Assembly (NCBI GenBank): GCA_014898425.1 | Contig: RCSZ01000014.1 | Coordinates: 930,001 to 994,000 of the forward strand | Length of the DNA: 64,000 bases | Source: Botryotinia globosa | Taxonomy: Eukaryota; Ascomycota; Leotiomycetes; Helotiales; Sclerotiniaceae | Direction of reading: 5' to 3' | Shown: in pieces, positions 11,337 through 22,805 of the stretch | Layout of the letters: each line of letters opens with the position of its first letter | How positions within the stretch are numbered: position 1 is the stretch's first letter | Position numbers and translations under genes: made by a program | Notes under the pieces: generated by a model | The model's input: the letters and a program-made list of their open reading frames with translations, nothing else | The model's database searches: none | What the model was told of the DNA's origin: nothing

Positions 11337-13048
11337 TTATGAAAACGTGTCCAAAAACTCCAAAGCACTTCCCACTAGATGAAGACTTCCAGTAATCAAC
11401 ACTACCGCTTCATCACCGTTCTTTTCTTCACAATTGATATCACCATAACCATGAGCCGCACATCGAACAGCCTCTTCGACAGTCCGTACAACGGTCACTG
11501 CGGATTCTCCCCCACTAATCTCAGCCCAGTACGTTGCCGATTCATGTTGTATTCTAAGATCTTGAATTGAATCTCCTGAGTATGTCATAGAGACACGTTC
11601 AATATCGGGAGCCGAATTGCTTTCCCACAGAGTATTTGTACAAAAGATCGCTTGATGAAAAAGCGGCTCCCCACAAGCGAACTGCGAAGACGATGACGTC
11701 ATGACCTGCCAAAGATGATGGAGTAGCGCCGTCGCATCCTTAGTTTGTTGATTAAATATAAGAACACGTCGAGCTTGTTTCTGAGCTGCCATGTTTTTGA
11801 CTACCCAAGGCCCCAAAACCCCAATACTTTCTAAGGTATGAGCTCCATCAAGTAACCACCGAATTCCGTGATTGTGCCGCGTCTCACATCGCCCGGGCCA
11901 TTGTGCTTTTTCCAGACCCCGACGAAACTTCTCGGATAGTGGAGCCCGCATGAACGTCGCTGTGTCTGCAATACCACTAAATCCCATGCGAGAAAGATGC
12001 TCTGCGGTTACTGCCACCGCCAAGCTAGCATTTGTTCGTTGGAAATCTCCTTCAAGACCAAGCTCGATGGACTCAAGATCTGGATGTGTCGCAACGACAT
12101 GTAGATCCGCACCTTCACGCACTGCTATAGCTTCCAAAACAGCCATGGCTGCTGGGTCTTGTGGCGTCGTAAAAACAGGAACTCCTTTTTTTATGTTGCC
12201 TCCCTTAGCCCATGCAATATCCTCTAGTGTGGAGCCAAGTATGTCGGTATGCTCTAGTCCCAAACTAGTTATAGCGCAGACACTGGGTTGGCGGAGGATA
12301 TTGGTTGAATCATGGCGTCCCCCAATACCAACTTCTACCACGGCCGTCTCAACTTTCTCCTGCATAAATGTATGGAGCCCCATCAGTGTGAGAAATTTTG
12401 CAAATGGTGGACTCTGAGAGGGCGCTCGGCTTTCTAAATTCAACCGATTCCATATCTCTGAAGAATACTGCGCAAATTTCTTTTCGTCAAGCGGGGTATC
12501 AGTGAAATCCGTTGACTGTGACTCTCGAATTCGAATACGCTCTCGCACACTTCGCATGTGCGGTGACGTATATAAACCAATCTTTCTCAAGGAAGCTGAC
12601 CCTTTCTCTCCGGGATCACACCCATCGCTTAAGTATTCGGATAATATCGAGAAGATGAAAGATGCCGTGGAACCCTTACCTTTAGATCCGGCAATGTGGA
12701 TAGCGTTTAACAAATCGAAATCAGCAGGCTAGTTGTGTGTCCCACGGTTAGCTCTAGTTCCATCGGATGATAGCACGGCAATGAGGGTATCACCCGATAT
12801 CCAATCTCTTCACACCATTCTCCCATTTGCTCCAAAAGAAAGCTTCGATCTTGAACTCCAATTATCAGTTGTCGTGCCTCGAAGTTTGTGCGTAGATTGT
12901 TCAGTTGATCGAGAGCATTCTAATTATTTGTCAGCGTTGACAGTAGTCAAAAAGTTTGAACACAAACATGATAAAGCCGCTTTGATGATTGCAGCTCGTC
13001 AGTCTGGATGAGAGGATGAAGTTGCGTCACGGGTGATAACGAAGCCAT
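11337..13048 (-). CDS. folylpolyglutamate synthase
   Basis: Ligase that adds gamma-linked glutamates to folates in cytosol and mitochondria. Three exons on the minus strand: 13048-12968, 12919-12794 and 12728-11337 (532 residues). Both introns (48 and 65 nt) have GT..AG ends with GCTGAC or GCTAAC branch sites. Exon 2 supplies the family's N-terminal 'YHNALDQLNNLRTN' stretch, joining exon 1 at Tyr-His. The P-loop GSKGKGST is at residues 83-90, followed by the Mur-ligase-type 'GIGGRHDSTN' and 'LGLEHTDILGSTLEDIAWAKGG'. 'WPGRC' and 'LLDGAHTLES' mark the C-terminal glutamate-binding domain. These favour FPGS (Met7-type) over dihydrofolate synthase. In-frame ATGs further upstream (13114 and 13192) would add a basic leader. 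Confidence 0.92.
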
Positions 13049-14252
13049 TTTCCTTGCGTTGTAGACTTGAGGCAGCGAGTACGCCCTGTTTATTATTCTT
13101 ATCTTGTAACACATAAGCGGGTAGCACAGCCGAGTACAAGCGCCGAAGATTTTCTTAGTCCTGCGGGTATGTACGTCAGGAACCCAAGTCATTTCATAGC
13201 AAAATACTCACAAGAGACATAGTTTCCACAAAAATTGTTGAACATAGAATAATCCTATGTAATCATTAGAATACCATATGCTATCTATAGACCACATGAA
13301 CGAATTGAATAGCCTTATGTCTAGCTTAGTTGCATCAACGGGTGTTATCCTATAGTAGTTTTGCTTTTGTACAATATAGCACGAAATATTGAATATGTCT
13401 AGTTTTGAGAAGACTAGACTATGTTGACAGCTCTACTCGAGTACGTAGGAAACATATACGCGAAGTTAATCACATATGATATTAAGCTATTAAGAGCAGT
13501 AAAATTTAATGTTAAAGACCCTCACTGAGGCAACTAAGCACAATTGCTATTTCGATACCCATCGCATACTATAACGAGAATGCAATATTGTGTGAAAAAT
13601 TGAGTAATATTGTATCAGATCAGCTGAAATCTTGACATTAAATATTGCGTCTAATCAAAGTCGAGGCCTAACTCAAATCCAGTTAGCCGCAATTCAGTAA
13701 TACAATGACTGATACCGTCCGCCTGTTCCTGTAGCACGACCGACATCTCACTGTTGTTGAAAGATATTCTATTGGACAAGCTCGCTGGTGAAACCCACGG
13801 TAAGAAAGTCCGAAGAAAGACCTGATCTTCAGCTCTCATTATGATGTTGAAAAGTGACATGACTCATGACTAGATGGGTTTAGTTTCATTCTGATGAGGA
13901 TCACGTCAAAATATCAGCCAGTAAATATTACGAGCAGCTGATTCGTTTGTTAGATCCGGATCGGTACAATGGAAATTGCTTTACGAGCCATGAATGACGT
14001 GTCATGCGGGATTTTTATTCAAAACAATTTGCTCATCTACAGTCTATAGTTTGAATATCGGATAAAAATGCGATGGAAATAATCGTCAGGTTACTACCTG
14101 CTATTGCTTTTGACTGAAATATTCGCATGAATCGTCGTTCAGCTTTCAGCTTCCGAGAGGATCTAAATTTCAACTTAAAACGCGAGAGACCATAAGGACC
14201 TGAACATCTCTTTCATCTCGATTGTCTGCCTTTCCAAATTCATTCGTTCAAA
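13049..14252. promoter_or_regulatory. 5' region of FPGS and of the adenylating-enzyme gene
   Basis: Gap between divergent starts. It contains the possible N-terminal extension of FPGS (13049-13192, minus strand) and otherwise AT-rich DNA. A 69-codon minus-strand ORF at 13651-13860 shows nothing recognisable. Confidence 0.4.
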
Positions 14253-16243
14253 ATGCAATGTTTGAATCAATCATCGCTGGTCACTTCGAGATGGACTGCT
14301 CCCATTCCTTTTAGCTCCCTGCCATATTTTGTGTTTGGTGCTCCGCATGAAAATCTCGGCTCAAGGAAGTTGATTATCGATACGCTCCGCCCAGATGACC
14401 GATCTTTGTGCTTAGCAGAATACCGCGATCTCTCTATTCGCATTGCGGTGGGTTTGAGACGACTAGGGATCCAATCAAAAGATAGAATTTTATGTCTTTC
14501 AGGTAATGCAATAACATACCCGGCTCTTTTGATGGGCACCATCATGGCGGGCTGTATTTTTGTGCCTGGACAGCCTGGTTACGGACATTCAGAGTTGGAA
14601 AGGCTACTCACAGTTGCGAAGCCCTCGGTAATTTTGACTCAACGGGCGCATCTGGATATCCTGTCGGAGGCTGAAGGTAAAGTTTCGTGCCCAGCCTTAG
14701 AGAGGAAATTTATTTTTATTTTTGATGATGACATTCTTGATAACACGGGTAGATCATTTCTCAATGTACCTCACTGGCAGGAAATGGTGGGCTCTACAGA
14801 CGAGAAGGACTGGGATTATTCCAATGTTAGATCCTCGCTTGATTACAACAGTACCATTGTCATAATGTTCACATCAGGTACAACCGGGCATCCAAAAGGT
14901 GTCGAGATTTCTCATCGCAACTATATCTCAGCTGCTGTAAGCTATATGCAGCGAGTATCTCTCCATCCTGACTGGCAGCGGTCGATGAAAAATATAGGCA
15001 AGGGTATCAATCAGATTCGTGTTTTAGGTGCGCTCGGAATGCACCATATCCTTGGTCAAAGATCCTATAGTGTTATCTTCCCAAAGCTTGGAGTTCCGCT
15101 ATATCTCCTGTGCAAGCCAAGTGTGCAGAATATCTTGAACGCCGTGGAAACTTTCAAGATTTCTGACGCAATCATCAGGAGTTCCATGCTTACTGAAATT
15201 GCGAAAACCCCTGCTTGTAACCTTGGAGAAAAGCTACGTTCTCTGAGGAGAGTTGAGGCATCTGCAGCTCCCATGGGGCAGTTAACAAAAACGATAATAG
15301 AGCAAATAGGCGTCGAGAGAGTTACCCGAGTTTGGGGATTGACTGAGTACGAAAGCTCTTCCCATAAAAGAAACTGGAAGTTCAGATGCTAATCAGTGGA
15401 TTGTCTATCTTAGACTTGGATTGATCACTGGTCATGATATGATAGCTTGCTCGCCGTCTGAATCCGTTGGGGAACTTCACGCCAACTTTGAGGGCAAGGT
15501 AACGGATACTAGTGACCCTTGCCGGATCGTGAACCGTAACACCATTGGTGATATTTGGATCCGTGCTCCTAGCCTTAGCACAAGGTACTATCATAATCCA
15601 GAGGCTGCCAGTGAAGCTTACGGAGCCGATGGGTGGTTCTCTACCGGAGACGTCGGGTATGTTGATGAAAATGGAATGTGGTATATTGTGGATCGTAAAA
15701 AAGTAATATGAACCCAACTAAAGCAGAATTGCAGCGAGAACTGATATGAAAGATAGGACTTGATCAAAGTGAACGGAAACCATGTAGCACCAACCGAACT
15801 GGAAGCCGTGCTACTTCGACATCCAAAAATCGTGGATGCTGGAATCATCGGCGTTGCGGTGTGAGCCGATCGTATCTTACCATCTGGAGGCTATTAACAA
15901 TTGAACACAGATACCAAGATGAAGGACCACGTGCATATATTGTAACCGCCCCTGAATCAGCATTGTCCGCTACTGAAGTTCATCATTTCATGGCCGATAA
16001 GATTGCCCCATATAAGTATCTTTCTGGAGGCATCTCGTTCATTCCAAGTATCCCCCGGAATTTGGTAATATTGCACCAGCCGTCTCTCTAGATCAGACCA
16101 AAGCTGATAATATACAGAACGGAAAAATCATGCGTGAACAGCTGCGAGAACTGGCGAAGATGGAACTCGGTTACTCGAAAGGGCACTACCATGGAATACA
16201 CTCAGTGTCCACTGGGCTCGCCTCTCTTCAATCTTTTGCATAG
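14253..16243 (+). CDS. 4-coumarate-CoA-ligase-like AMP-dependent acyl-CoA synthetase
   Basis: Member of the ANL superfamily, which activates carboxylic acids as acyl-AMP and then acyl-CoA. Five exons: 14253-15346, 15414-15702, 15757-15860, 15911-16064 and 16118-16243 (588 residues). All four introns are 50-67 nt with GT..AG ends, and every join keeps the frame and restores a known motif. Visible motifs are the A3 P-loop FTSGTTGHPKGVEISH (about 206-221), A5 WGLTE, A7 'GWFSTGDVGYVDENG', A8 'VDRKK' joined to 'DLIKVNGNHVAPTELE', and the A10 lysine in NGKIMREQL. All core catalytic residues seem present. No peroxisomal SKL-type tail is seen (it ends QSFA). The substrate is unknown; it could belong to secondary metabolism given the cluster 5 kb away, but a repeat island separates them. 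Confidence 0.88.
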
Positions 16244-17338
16244 ATACTTTCGAGGGAGAGAAGGGGCCATAGATTTCGTCGACCTGCAGAGTCTAGAGTG
16301 TAGTAGTATTGTGTTTTTGGAAGAAGCATATGTATTTGAGCATTGCAATTCGTTATCACCCAGTATCAAGCCGCCAGAAACTTTTCATTGGACTTGCGCC
16401 ACCTGTAGTGGGTGTCTTCTTTTGTCCGGAATGTGGTGTGAAGATAGGAGCAGATACTCAAAGCTCACTCTTTTATTTAACTTCTGAGCCATTTTTGATG
16501 AAGAGTTCCCTCGGACCTGTTCCGTCTCAGCATAACCCAGGAATAGCAACTACTAATGAACAAACACAACAGCTTACAATAAGCAAATTTTCCACCACCA
16601 AGTACAGAACACAAGACCAGTATAAACAAACAGAAGTCGAACCGTTGAGGGAGTAGGATAGGGTCAAATATTGGGCCTTTCATTCGCACGACTTTCAGCT
16701 GCATTTGACAAATACTGATCAACTGATACTTATCAACCAGCAGGCACTCGACCTGAATTCACCTTCTAACGGGGTTCTAATGATTATTTATACATGCAAC
16801 CTGATCTCGAATACTGCAGATGAAAATAGTCAATGGTTTAGAAGAGAAAAGTGATGTCATTGAGCTTATCAAATCAAGGTTCAGATTCGAAAAAAAAACA
16901 AAGATCAACCTTGACTATACTGGTGGTGCAATCAAGCTGAGAGTGCAATGTCCAGAAACAGCTGAAATTGACCATTGGCGATGCCCTTCAACAATCCAAG
17001 TGTTCCATTTCAAGTCAAACAATTAAAACTTAAATGGTGTCGTAACGGAAGATCATCCAAGGGGAGATTTAGTGTTACTGACTCTCATAAATTTATAAAT
17101 GATAGTTGATTTAATAGAGTTCATTGGGGTCATCAATTTTAGCCACTTATTTCTACCACGGCACGTGTAACCAACCTTACGGCTATGAAACAATCAACAC
17201 ACGTGCACCGGAACGGAAAAACCCTATCCCTCGCGAAAATTTTCACCCCTAATTGAAAAAAATGACAAAAGCTTCAAATTCCCCTCTTCAAAAATACATC
17301 AAAAAGTGATATCAAATGAAGGAATCATTTGAATTGAA
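16244..17338. other. intergenic, no gene seen
   Basis: 3' flank of the adenylating enzyme and AT-rich spacer before the tRNA. ORFs at 16309-16656 and 16820-17026 lack recognisable domains. Confidence 0.4.
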
Positions 17339-17410
17339 TGGACTAGCGGCGAATCGAACGCCGGACCTCTCCCATGCTAAGGGAACATTATACCACTAAA
17401 CCACAAGCCC
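17339..17410 (-). tRNA. tRNA-Ala (AGC)
   Basis: Read on the minus strand, this folds as a cloverleaf of 72 nt: acceptor GGGCTTG against CTAGTCC plus discriminator A, D-arm GTTTAGTGGTATAAT, anticodon stem TTCCC/GGGAG with loop TTAGCAT, and T-arm CGGCG-TTCGATT-CGCCG. The loop places AGC as anticodon. A G3:U70 wobble, the classic alanine identity element, is present. One acceptor mismatch (position 6:67, T-T) and a weak D-stem leave some doubt about function. It has no intron. The D-arm resembles that of tRNA-Gly. Confidence 0.78.
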
Positions 17411-17686
17411 TGTTTTTGATTCTTAAAATCAGATGACGAATATATGTAGTCTTAATAACCGCCGCTTTTGAAATCGTTTTTTGTAAACCGTTTTCCGTAA
17501 ACGAACATATTATATCTTCATTTTCGTAATACAGGTTTTTTTTCAAAATATTTTCTCACTCCCAAAATAATTCAGAACCCGAAAATAGGATTCCGTTATT
17601 TTTTTGGGAAGATGATAATCGATTATCGTCCATTCCAACTGTATTGGAAATTGGAATATCCAGTATAATATATTGTTGTGAAGAGC

Positions 17687-17862
17687 TGTCACGAAAAGGA
17701 TTCAATTCTACTTTAGAATCTAAAGCTAAGGAGGGAAGAGAAGAAGAAAGGAGAAAGAACTAAAGTCCCTGAGCTATATAAAAGAAGAGGATCACGTGCT
17801 AGGATAAGATCCTAAAAGCTAGGTGACTAAGAAGGGAACCCGAAAGGGACCGAATCGTCACA
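17687..17862. repeat. LTR-like element with TGTCACG/CGTCACA ends
   Basis: 176-bp segment starting TGTCACGA and ending TCGTCACA, the TG...CA pattern of solo LTRs. It shares TTAGAATCTAAAGCTA with the element at 40099-40359, which suggests one family. I found no target-site duplication at its edges, so its borders are less secure than those of the other copies. Confidence 0.5.
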
Positions 17863-17981
17863 ATTTCGTTATAAAAATAAAGAGCCGCAAATATAGATAT
17901 TTTCAGTGATAAAAGCGAAGCTTTTGTATTTGATCTATTTATTTCTAATCTATCCATGTCTATTTGTTTCTATAAGGGCCA

Positions 17982-18015
17982 GCCCCCAAACCCCCGATCC
18001 TCACTCCGTTCGATC
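17982..18015. repeat. CCCCCAAACCCCC ... TCGTTCGA-type motif, copy 1
   Basis: Motif CCCCCAAACCCCC followed 6 bases later by 'TCACTCCGTTCGATC'. Very similar strings recur at 19435-19466 and 20325-20358. They bracket the two decayed Helitron copies, so they are probably part of that element family's non-coding terminal region. Confidence 0.6.
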
Positions 18016-18111
18016 ATCTTCGTTCGACCATGCTTGTATATATGCATTTAGCCTAACTAAAATTCTACACCGTCCACAGCTACTTAATCGCTTCTTTAAT
18101 ACATACCTTAT

Positions 18112-19104
18112 TCAAAGTACTTGAGCACTTCTAAACATGTAATCAAGTTCCCTATCCCGAGAAGTCGCCGATGTTTTGGACGAGAAACGCTCCAAACCAA
18201 AAGGGCCCTCAAATAATAACCCATGCAAGTGCTTTACCCGAGAGGTAGCAACACACGATAGCCCTACGCAGTGCTCCCGTTGATTTAGGTTCAAAACTAC
18301 CCTGGAAAGAGTCAGTCCTTGGCTTTTATGAACTGTAATTGCAAAAGCCAGCCGCAAAGGGAACTGGATGCGTGAACAGGCTGCCCCTTGAAATTAAAAC
18401 TGACGCGTGGTCGGAAAGATGGGTACTATACCACGCCCACCACCCGGAAACTCTGGTTCAATGTACTCATCGAACTTGATCAGTAAAAAGGAAGGCATCT
18501 GAGAAATATCCTGCCCCGTCACCCACGCAATATCATGAACCGTCCCCATAGATCCGTTTACTAATCCAGCTTCGGTCCATAAATTGGCCGTAAGCATAAC
18601 CCTGGCACCGATGCAAAGATAGAGGTCAGAGGAGAGGTTATCAGCCTCCTCGTCTGTTGCTTTTTGAGCGTTCCGGCCCTGATGTACAGCCTTCATCACC
18701 TTTACAGGCTGACTCATAGTGGATAAGCACTCAAAGTTCTTTTCCCGGACCTCTGCAGTTGTAAAGTACAGCCGTAAGGCTGATTCAAAAGTAGCAACCT
18801 CAGCTGGAGGGAGCTGGTTAGCCACACGCGTACATAAGAGATCCCAGCCCTCCCGAAAGAGTCTTCCCTCTCGTAACTCACTAAAGGCGGACCGGAATTT
18901 CGTAGACAGCTCGTCTCCCCCTTGTAGCCGCATGACCTGCACCAGACGGATTGTTCGATCGAACGCTCGGTACAGGTTGTGCCCCTTAAGAGCATCGATA
19001 TTGGCACCTGGTAAGGAGTAGATTGGTCGCCCTCCTACAGGCGGGAGTCGATAAGAAGGGATCGGGAGCATGTGGGCACAACTTGAGCAACATTTCGTAG
19101 CCAT
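18112..19104 (-). pseudogene. decayed Helitron Rep/helicase, copy 1 (PIF1-type helicase part)
   Basis: Remnant of the large Helitron protein on the minus strand. The N-terminus ([17 protein letters not shown]) is the Cys-rich start of the element protein, but it is joined directly to the PIF1 helicase region, so most of the Rep domain has been deleted. Helicase signatures are '[24 protein letters not shown]' and, after a stop, 'LRLAFAITVHKSQGLTLSRV' and 'VATSRVK' (superfamily 1 motifs V and VI). A TAA stop at 18394-18396 splits the frame; the same frame continues open to 18112. Walker A/B motifs are missing. It cannot mobilise itself. Confidence 0.82.
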
Positions 19105-19387
19105 TCCTGTTACAAAACTGGATATTGACGCGTCTACAATACAAAGCTGACCAGACCATCACCGCACAGACCTACTACACGTGAGTGTGGTTTTTTGTGC
19201 ACGTGATTCCAAACGCACCCCAAATAGCTCCCCCCCTGCTCGCGTACAGGGGGTTAATTTCATATAGAAAAAGCTTCGCTTTTAATGAAGGGCCGAAAAT
19301 AGAATATTTCCTGGTGGTGAAGCTTAAGCATTTCTATTTTTTATATAGATAGTCATATTGTGACTTTTTATGCCTCCTTTCGATTTG

Positions 19388-20297
19388 TCAAATGTTGTGT
19401 GACCATCCACCCTTTTCTTTTCTTCTATAGGGGTACCCCCAAACCCCCAGCCTCACTTCGTTCGAGTCTTGTAGTAATTGATTTGATCGAACTGTATAAT
19501 CCAACTCTCTATCTACTGATATGCCACTTTCACTATGTTTGAAATGCTCAAAGGGAAAGGATGCCGAGACATCCTCATCCGTCGGCAGGCTGTCGATGCG
19601 GTCCGAGGAGATCGTCACGTGCTGGTAATCAGGGTGGTGCACTTTCAAGGACCGGAGCCAGGTGATCACCCGCCCTTTGCGGACCCGAAAGTCGGACCGG
19701 AACTGCCGCTGAACTGGTGGCCGCGATAGCGGTGGATCATCATCTGGACGTGCGACCGGGCGATGATCATCTCCTCGACCTGCGTCAGCTCAGGTAGATC
19801 CACCGGCATATCTCCTGGGTCCATCTCATTCTCGGCCGACATCAGGTACGGGCGCTGGCTCGGCTTGTCCCGCAGGGAGCACGCGTGGCACGTACCGTGT
19901 TTGAGATCAATCGCAAACCACCGCTCCCTGCACCGATGACACATCTCCATCTGTATCCCAGCCATCTCAGTATTAAAATCTTGAATCCACTGCCATTGTT
20001 GAGCGGGAAGAAAGCCGGGAGGGGGGGTAGTGGGTTTGCAGGTGGCGGTACAAACAGGGAAGGTGCAGGAGGTATGGCAGGTGTCGGGACCCAAGGAGAA
20101 AAAGAAGCTTCTGTATTCATCACCGATTCCGGTCCCAATTGGTGTGAAGCCTTCCTCTTTCTATCAGCACGCGTACCCTTCTTCCGGCAGGAAAGAAAGG
20201 TTGCAAAGACTCGACTGTTCGAGGCGGCCGATGCATCTTTGAGAAAAGAAGTGACGGGCAGCGCGCGGGCACAACTTGAGCAGCGTTTTGTATTCAT
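19388..20297 (-). pseudogene. decayed Helitron protein, copy 2 (N-terminal part)
   Basis: A second copy of the same protein's beginning. It starts MNTKRCSSCARALPVTSF at 20297, followed by a Cys-rich module. After a frameshift near a G-run (about 20019-20027) it continues with 'CHRCRERWFAIDLKHGTCHAC' and 'ENEMDPGDMPVDLPELTQVEEMIIARSHV', which fit the N-terminal domain of fungal Helitron helicase-like proteins. A further frame change and apparent deletion near 19700 lead to 'RKGRVITWLRSLKVHHPDYQ', normally some 50 or more residues further on. The frame then runs out into non-coding DNA. It is clearly inactive. Confidence 0.78.
19435..19466. repeat. CCCCCAAACCCCC motif, copy 2
   Basis: Same string as at 17982, here with 'AGCCTCACTTCGTTCGAG'. 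It lies at the downstream (minus-strand 3') side of Helitron copy 2. Confidence 0.6.
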
Positions 20298-20324
20298 TCG
20301 TCCACGATCACCAGAGTAGCTGTT

Positions 20325-20358
20325 GCCCCCAAACCCCCAAAGCTCACTGCGTTCGATC
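20325..20358. repeat. CCCCCAAACCCCC motif, copy 3
   Basis: Same string again, with 'AAGCTCACTGCGTTCGATC', just upstream of the start of Helitron copy 2. The next 80 bases (ACCACCACACGTGAGAGTGG) resemble 19150-19200, upstream of copy 1 (ACCTACTACACGTGAGTGTGG). Confidence 0.6.
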
Positions 20359-20381
20359 AAATACTGCACGGACCACCACAC

Positions 20382-21622
20382 GTGAGAGTGGTCTCCATGT
20401 GAGAGTGGACTTGTAAGTAGTACGTGATCACAAACTCACTTATCTCATCCTCAGACCGCACGGTGGCCTTAATTTCGAGGCAGGAGTATCCCGAAGGTTC
20501 ACCGTAGATAAACGTCCCCTCTCGATTCTGATTGGTCCGAAAAATTTCAATCATTAGTAAGCAACCCAAAATATCATCAATATCATTAAAAAGATGAACA
20601 TGAATAACCTCAATATTATAAACGTTTTATCGACGAAGAGGGTCTGAAAGTGAGATAAAAACTCACCCCAAACGAAATTGTTATAGAATTGCCTCACGTG
20701 ACACGTGCATGGGGTCGGGATATAGAAAAGCTCACGCTCTTGTTTTACTAACGTTTACTATAATATGATTCATCACCGAGTGGATCACTTTCACCTCAAT
20801 TGATACATTCAAATTCATATTATTCAACAACCATTGATTCAATTGATTAAAGCTATTAAGAATCTAATAATCTAGGATCTATTATATAAATTTGATAGAT
20901 TCTTGTTGCGACGACAACGGAGTCAAGGCATAGTGGTAAGATGAATCAATTATCGTAACTAGAGAATAACAAGCTTTATAGGTCCTATTCGATAGGACCA
21001 GGATAGGACCAAGAATACGCGAAATGATTTACTCTGCCGGGCAGGGTGAGTCATGTGACTAATTAAGGCTTAAGGCCGGATCGTCACAGTTATTGAGCTA
21101 TATATAAAATAATTTTATAAAATAATCGATTTTAGCTAGAATCATTAGATCAAAAAATCACGTTTTGGACAGATGTTATGAAATCGGGTGTAGGGTAGGC
21201 ACACCATCTAAGATAGTGCTTAGTCACGCTATAATACTTTTACTTTGCTGCGAATTTCTCTCGACGAATTCTGCAGCGTAGTATTGAGACCTTGTGCTTT
21301 ATGCTCATTGGAAGATTTGAAGGTTACTTGATATGTACCCACTTTTTCTAAAATGCTCAAAGCATACAATTGTTTGCTTTGCTTTGGTTGGTCAATCATT
21401 GCATTATTATTTTCTGACTGTTCACAACCTATCCCCAAAGCATTAGTATGCTACTTGTTCACCTGACTATTTTTCCGGGCTGGCTTACTATAAGTTACCA
21501 AAAGAGGTTTGAGACTGGAATTCTCTCCACACCGCTAAGAAAGCCTGGGTTCTCGATTCCCAATTTTATAATATTCGTCTTATTGAGAAGAAAACCTGAT
21601 TGAAGCAAATGCGTTAATAGAC
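20382..21622. other. repeat-derived, AT-rich spacer
   Basis: No gene seen. The stretch around 20910-21088 contains a tRNA A-box-like string (AGGCATAGTGG, near 20935) and ends GGATCGTCACA, like the LTR-like elements elsewhere, but I could not define its left border or a target duplication. 20770-20830 (tcactttcacctcaatt) recurs in altered form near 25920. Confidence 0.4.
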
Positions 21623-22805
21623 ATGTCAATGCCGAAGCGGAGAGAATACTTGCCAATCCCAGGCTCCAGCAATGAGTCTCAGGCTTCACGTTTAGATTCT
21701 GACCTGGACCATGCTTCTGAAAAGCCATCCAGTGGAAGGCACGTAAATTTGAGCAAAATCCTAAACTTTCGATACTATATCGTGGCTCTTGTTGTCTGCA
21801 TCTGCTTCATGTTTGGTTTTATTAGTGGCTTTCATAGTAGCCCATCGATCCGCCGTCCCTATACAACAGGACATGGTACAACGTCTTCATGCGTCACACA
21901 GGATACTAGGCGTGAATGGCGAAGTCTCAGCCACCTCGAAAAAGACGCCTATATCTCAGCAGTCCAATGCCTCCCCACTCAACCATCGATACTCAATCTC
22001 CCCCATACGCTCTACGATGATTTCGCATGGGTGCATACTCACAAGGGCGATGAGACACTTGACACCGCCGGTTTCTTCCCATGGCATCGGTATTTCATTC
22101 TATCGTACGAGAAAATCTTGCGAAAACAATGCAATTATACAGGCAGCATGCCATACTGGGATTGGACGCTTGATTGGACTGACTTTCATTCTTCACCACT
22201 TTGGGATCCCCACACAGGATTTGGCGGCAGTGGAAATACCTCAGCAGCAGCAAGCGTCGGCAGAGGACATTGTGTAACAGATGGCCCTTTTACAGAGCTG
22301 AGGCCTCTTTACTATGATCGCGATATTCAACAACACTGTCTTTCAAGAGCATTCCGTACTGGCGAGACGCTGGAACTTGCTATGAGTAAAATTTCACCAG
22401 CAGCCGTGGAAGCTGTGTTGGCACGACAAGACTATCAGAATTTCACATTCTGGCTGGAGAAGGATACACATAAATCCATGCCCTATGTTATTCAAGGAGA
22501 ATGGATGAGAACAAGTGTGACGAATGGTATGCAGTACTTAGATTGGCCTTGTTCAAAATTATACGCTAACTACAAATCCAGATCCGATATGGTTTTTGGC
22601 ACACATGCAGCTTGATCGATTGTGGTGGATATGGCAATCAAGGAATCCGGAGACACGATTTTACGAGTTTCACGGTGTTGGGTGGGGAGGATCAAACCAA
22701 GATGCCTCGCGGAGTGATAAAGTAGATATAGGAGGACTATTGCCAAGTATCACCGTCGAGCAGTTACTACGCACTGATTCCGATATCATGTGCTACAAGT
22801 ATTGA
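21623..22805 (+). CDS. UstQ-like tyrosinase-family oxidase
   Basis: Two exons, 21623-22526 and 22582-22805 (375 residues). The 55-nt intron is GT..AG, and the join restores the family string 'DPIWFLAHMQLDRLWWIWQ'. A transmembrane segment at about residues 52-71 (YIVALVVCICFMFGF) makes it a type II membrane enzyme. Copper-site A is 'FAWVH' then 'AGFFPWHRYFI'; 'MPYWDWTLD' is typical. By my alignment the second His of site A reads Leu and the second His of site B reads Pro, so the copper chemistry may be atypical. In ustiloxin and phomopsin pathways a tyrosinase (UstQ, PhomQ) oxidises the peptide Tyr. Its place next to the RiPP genes suggests the same job; that is inference. Confidence 0.82.

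Noticed and set aside
17177..17700. Possible Helitron 3' end with CTAG and hairpin
   Set aside because: No convincing hairpin-CTAG pair could be placed; borders of the Helitron copies left undefined.
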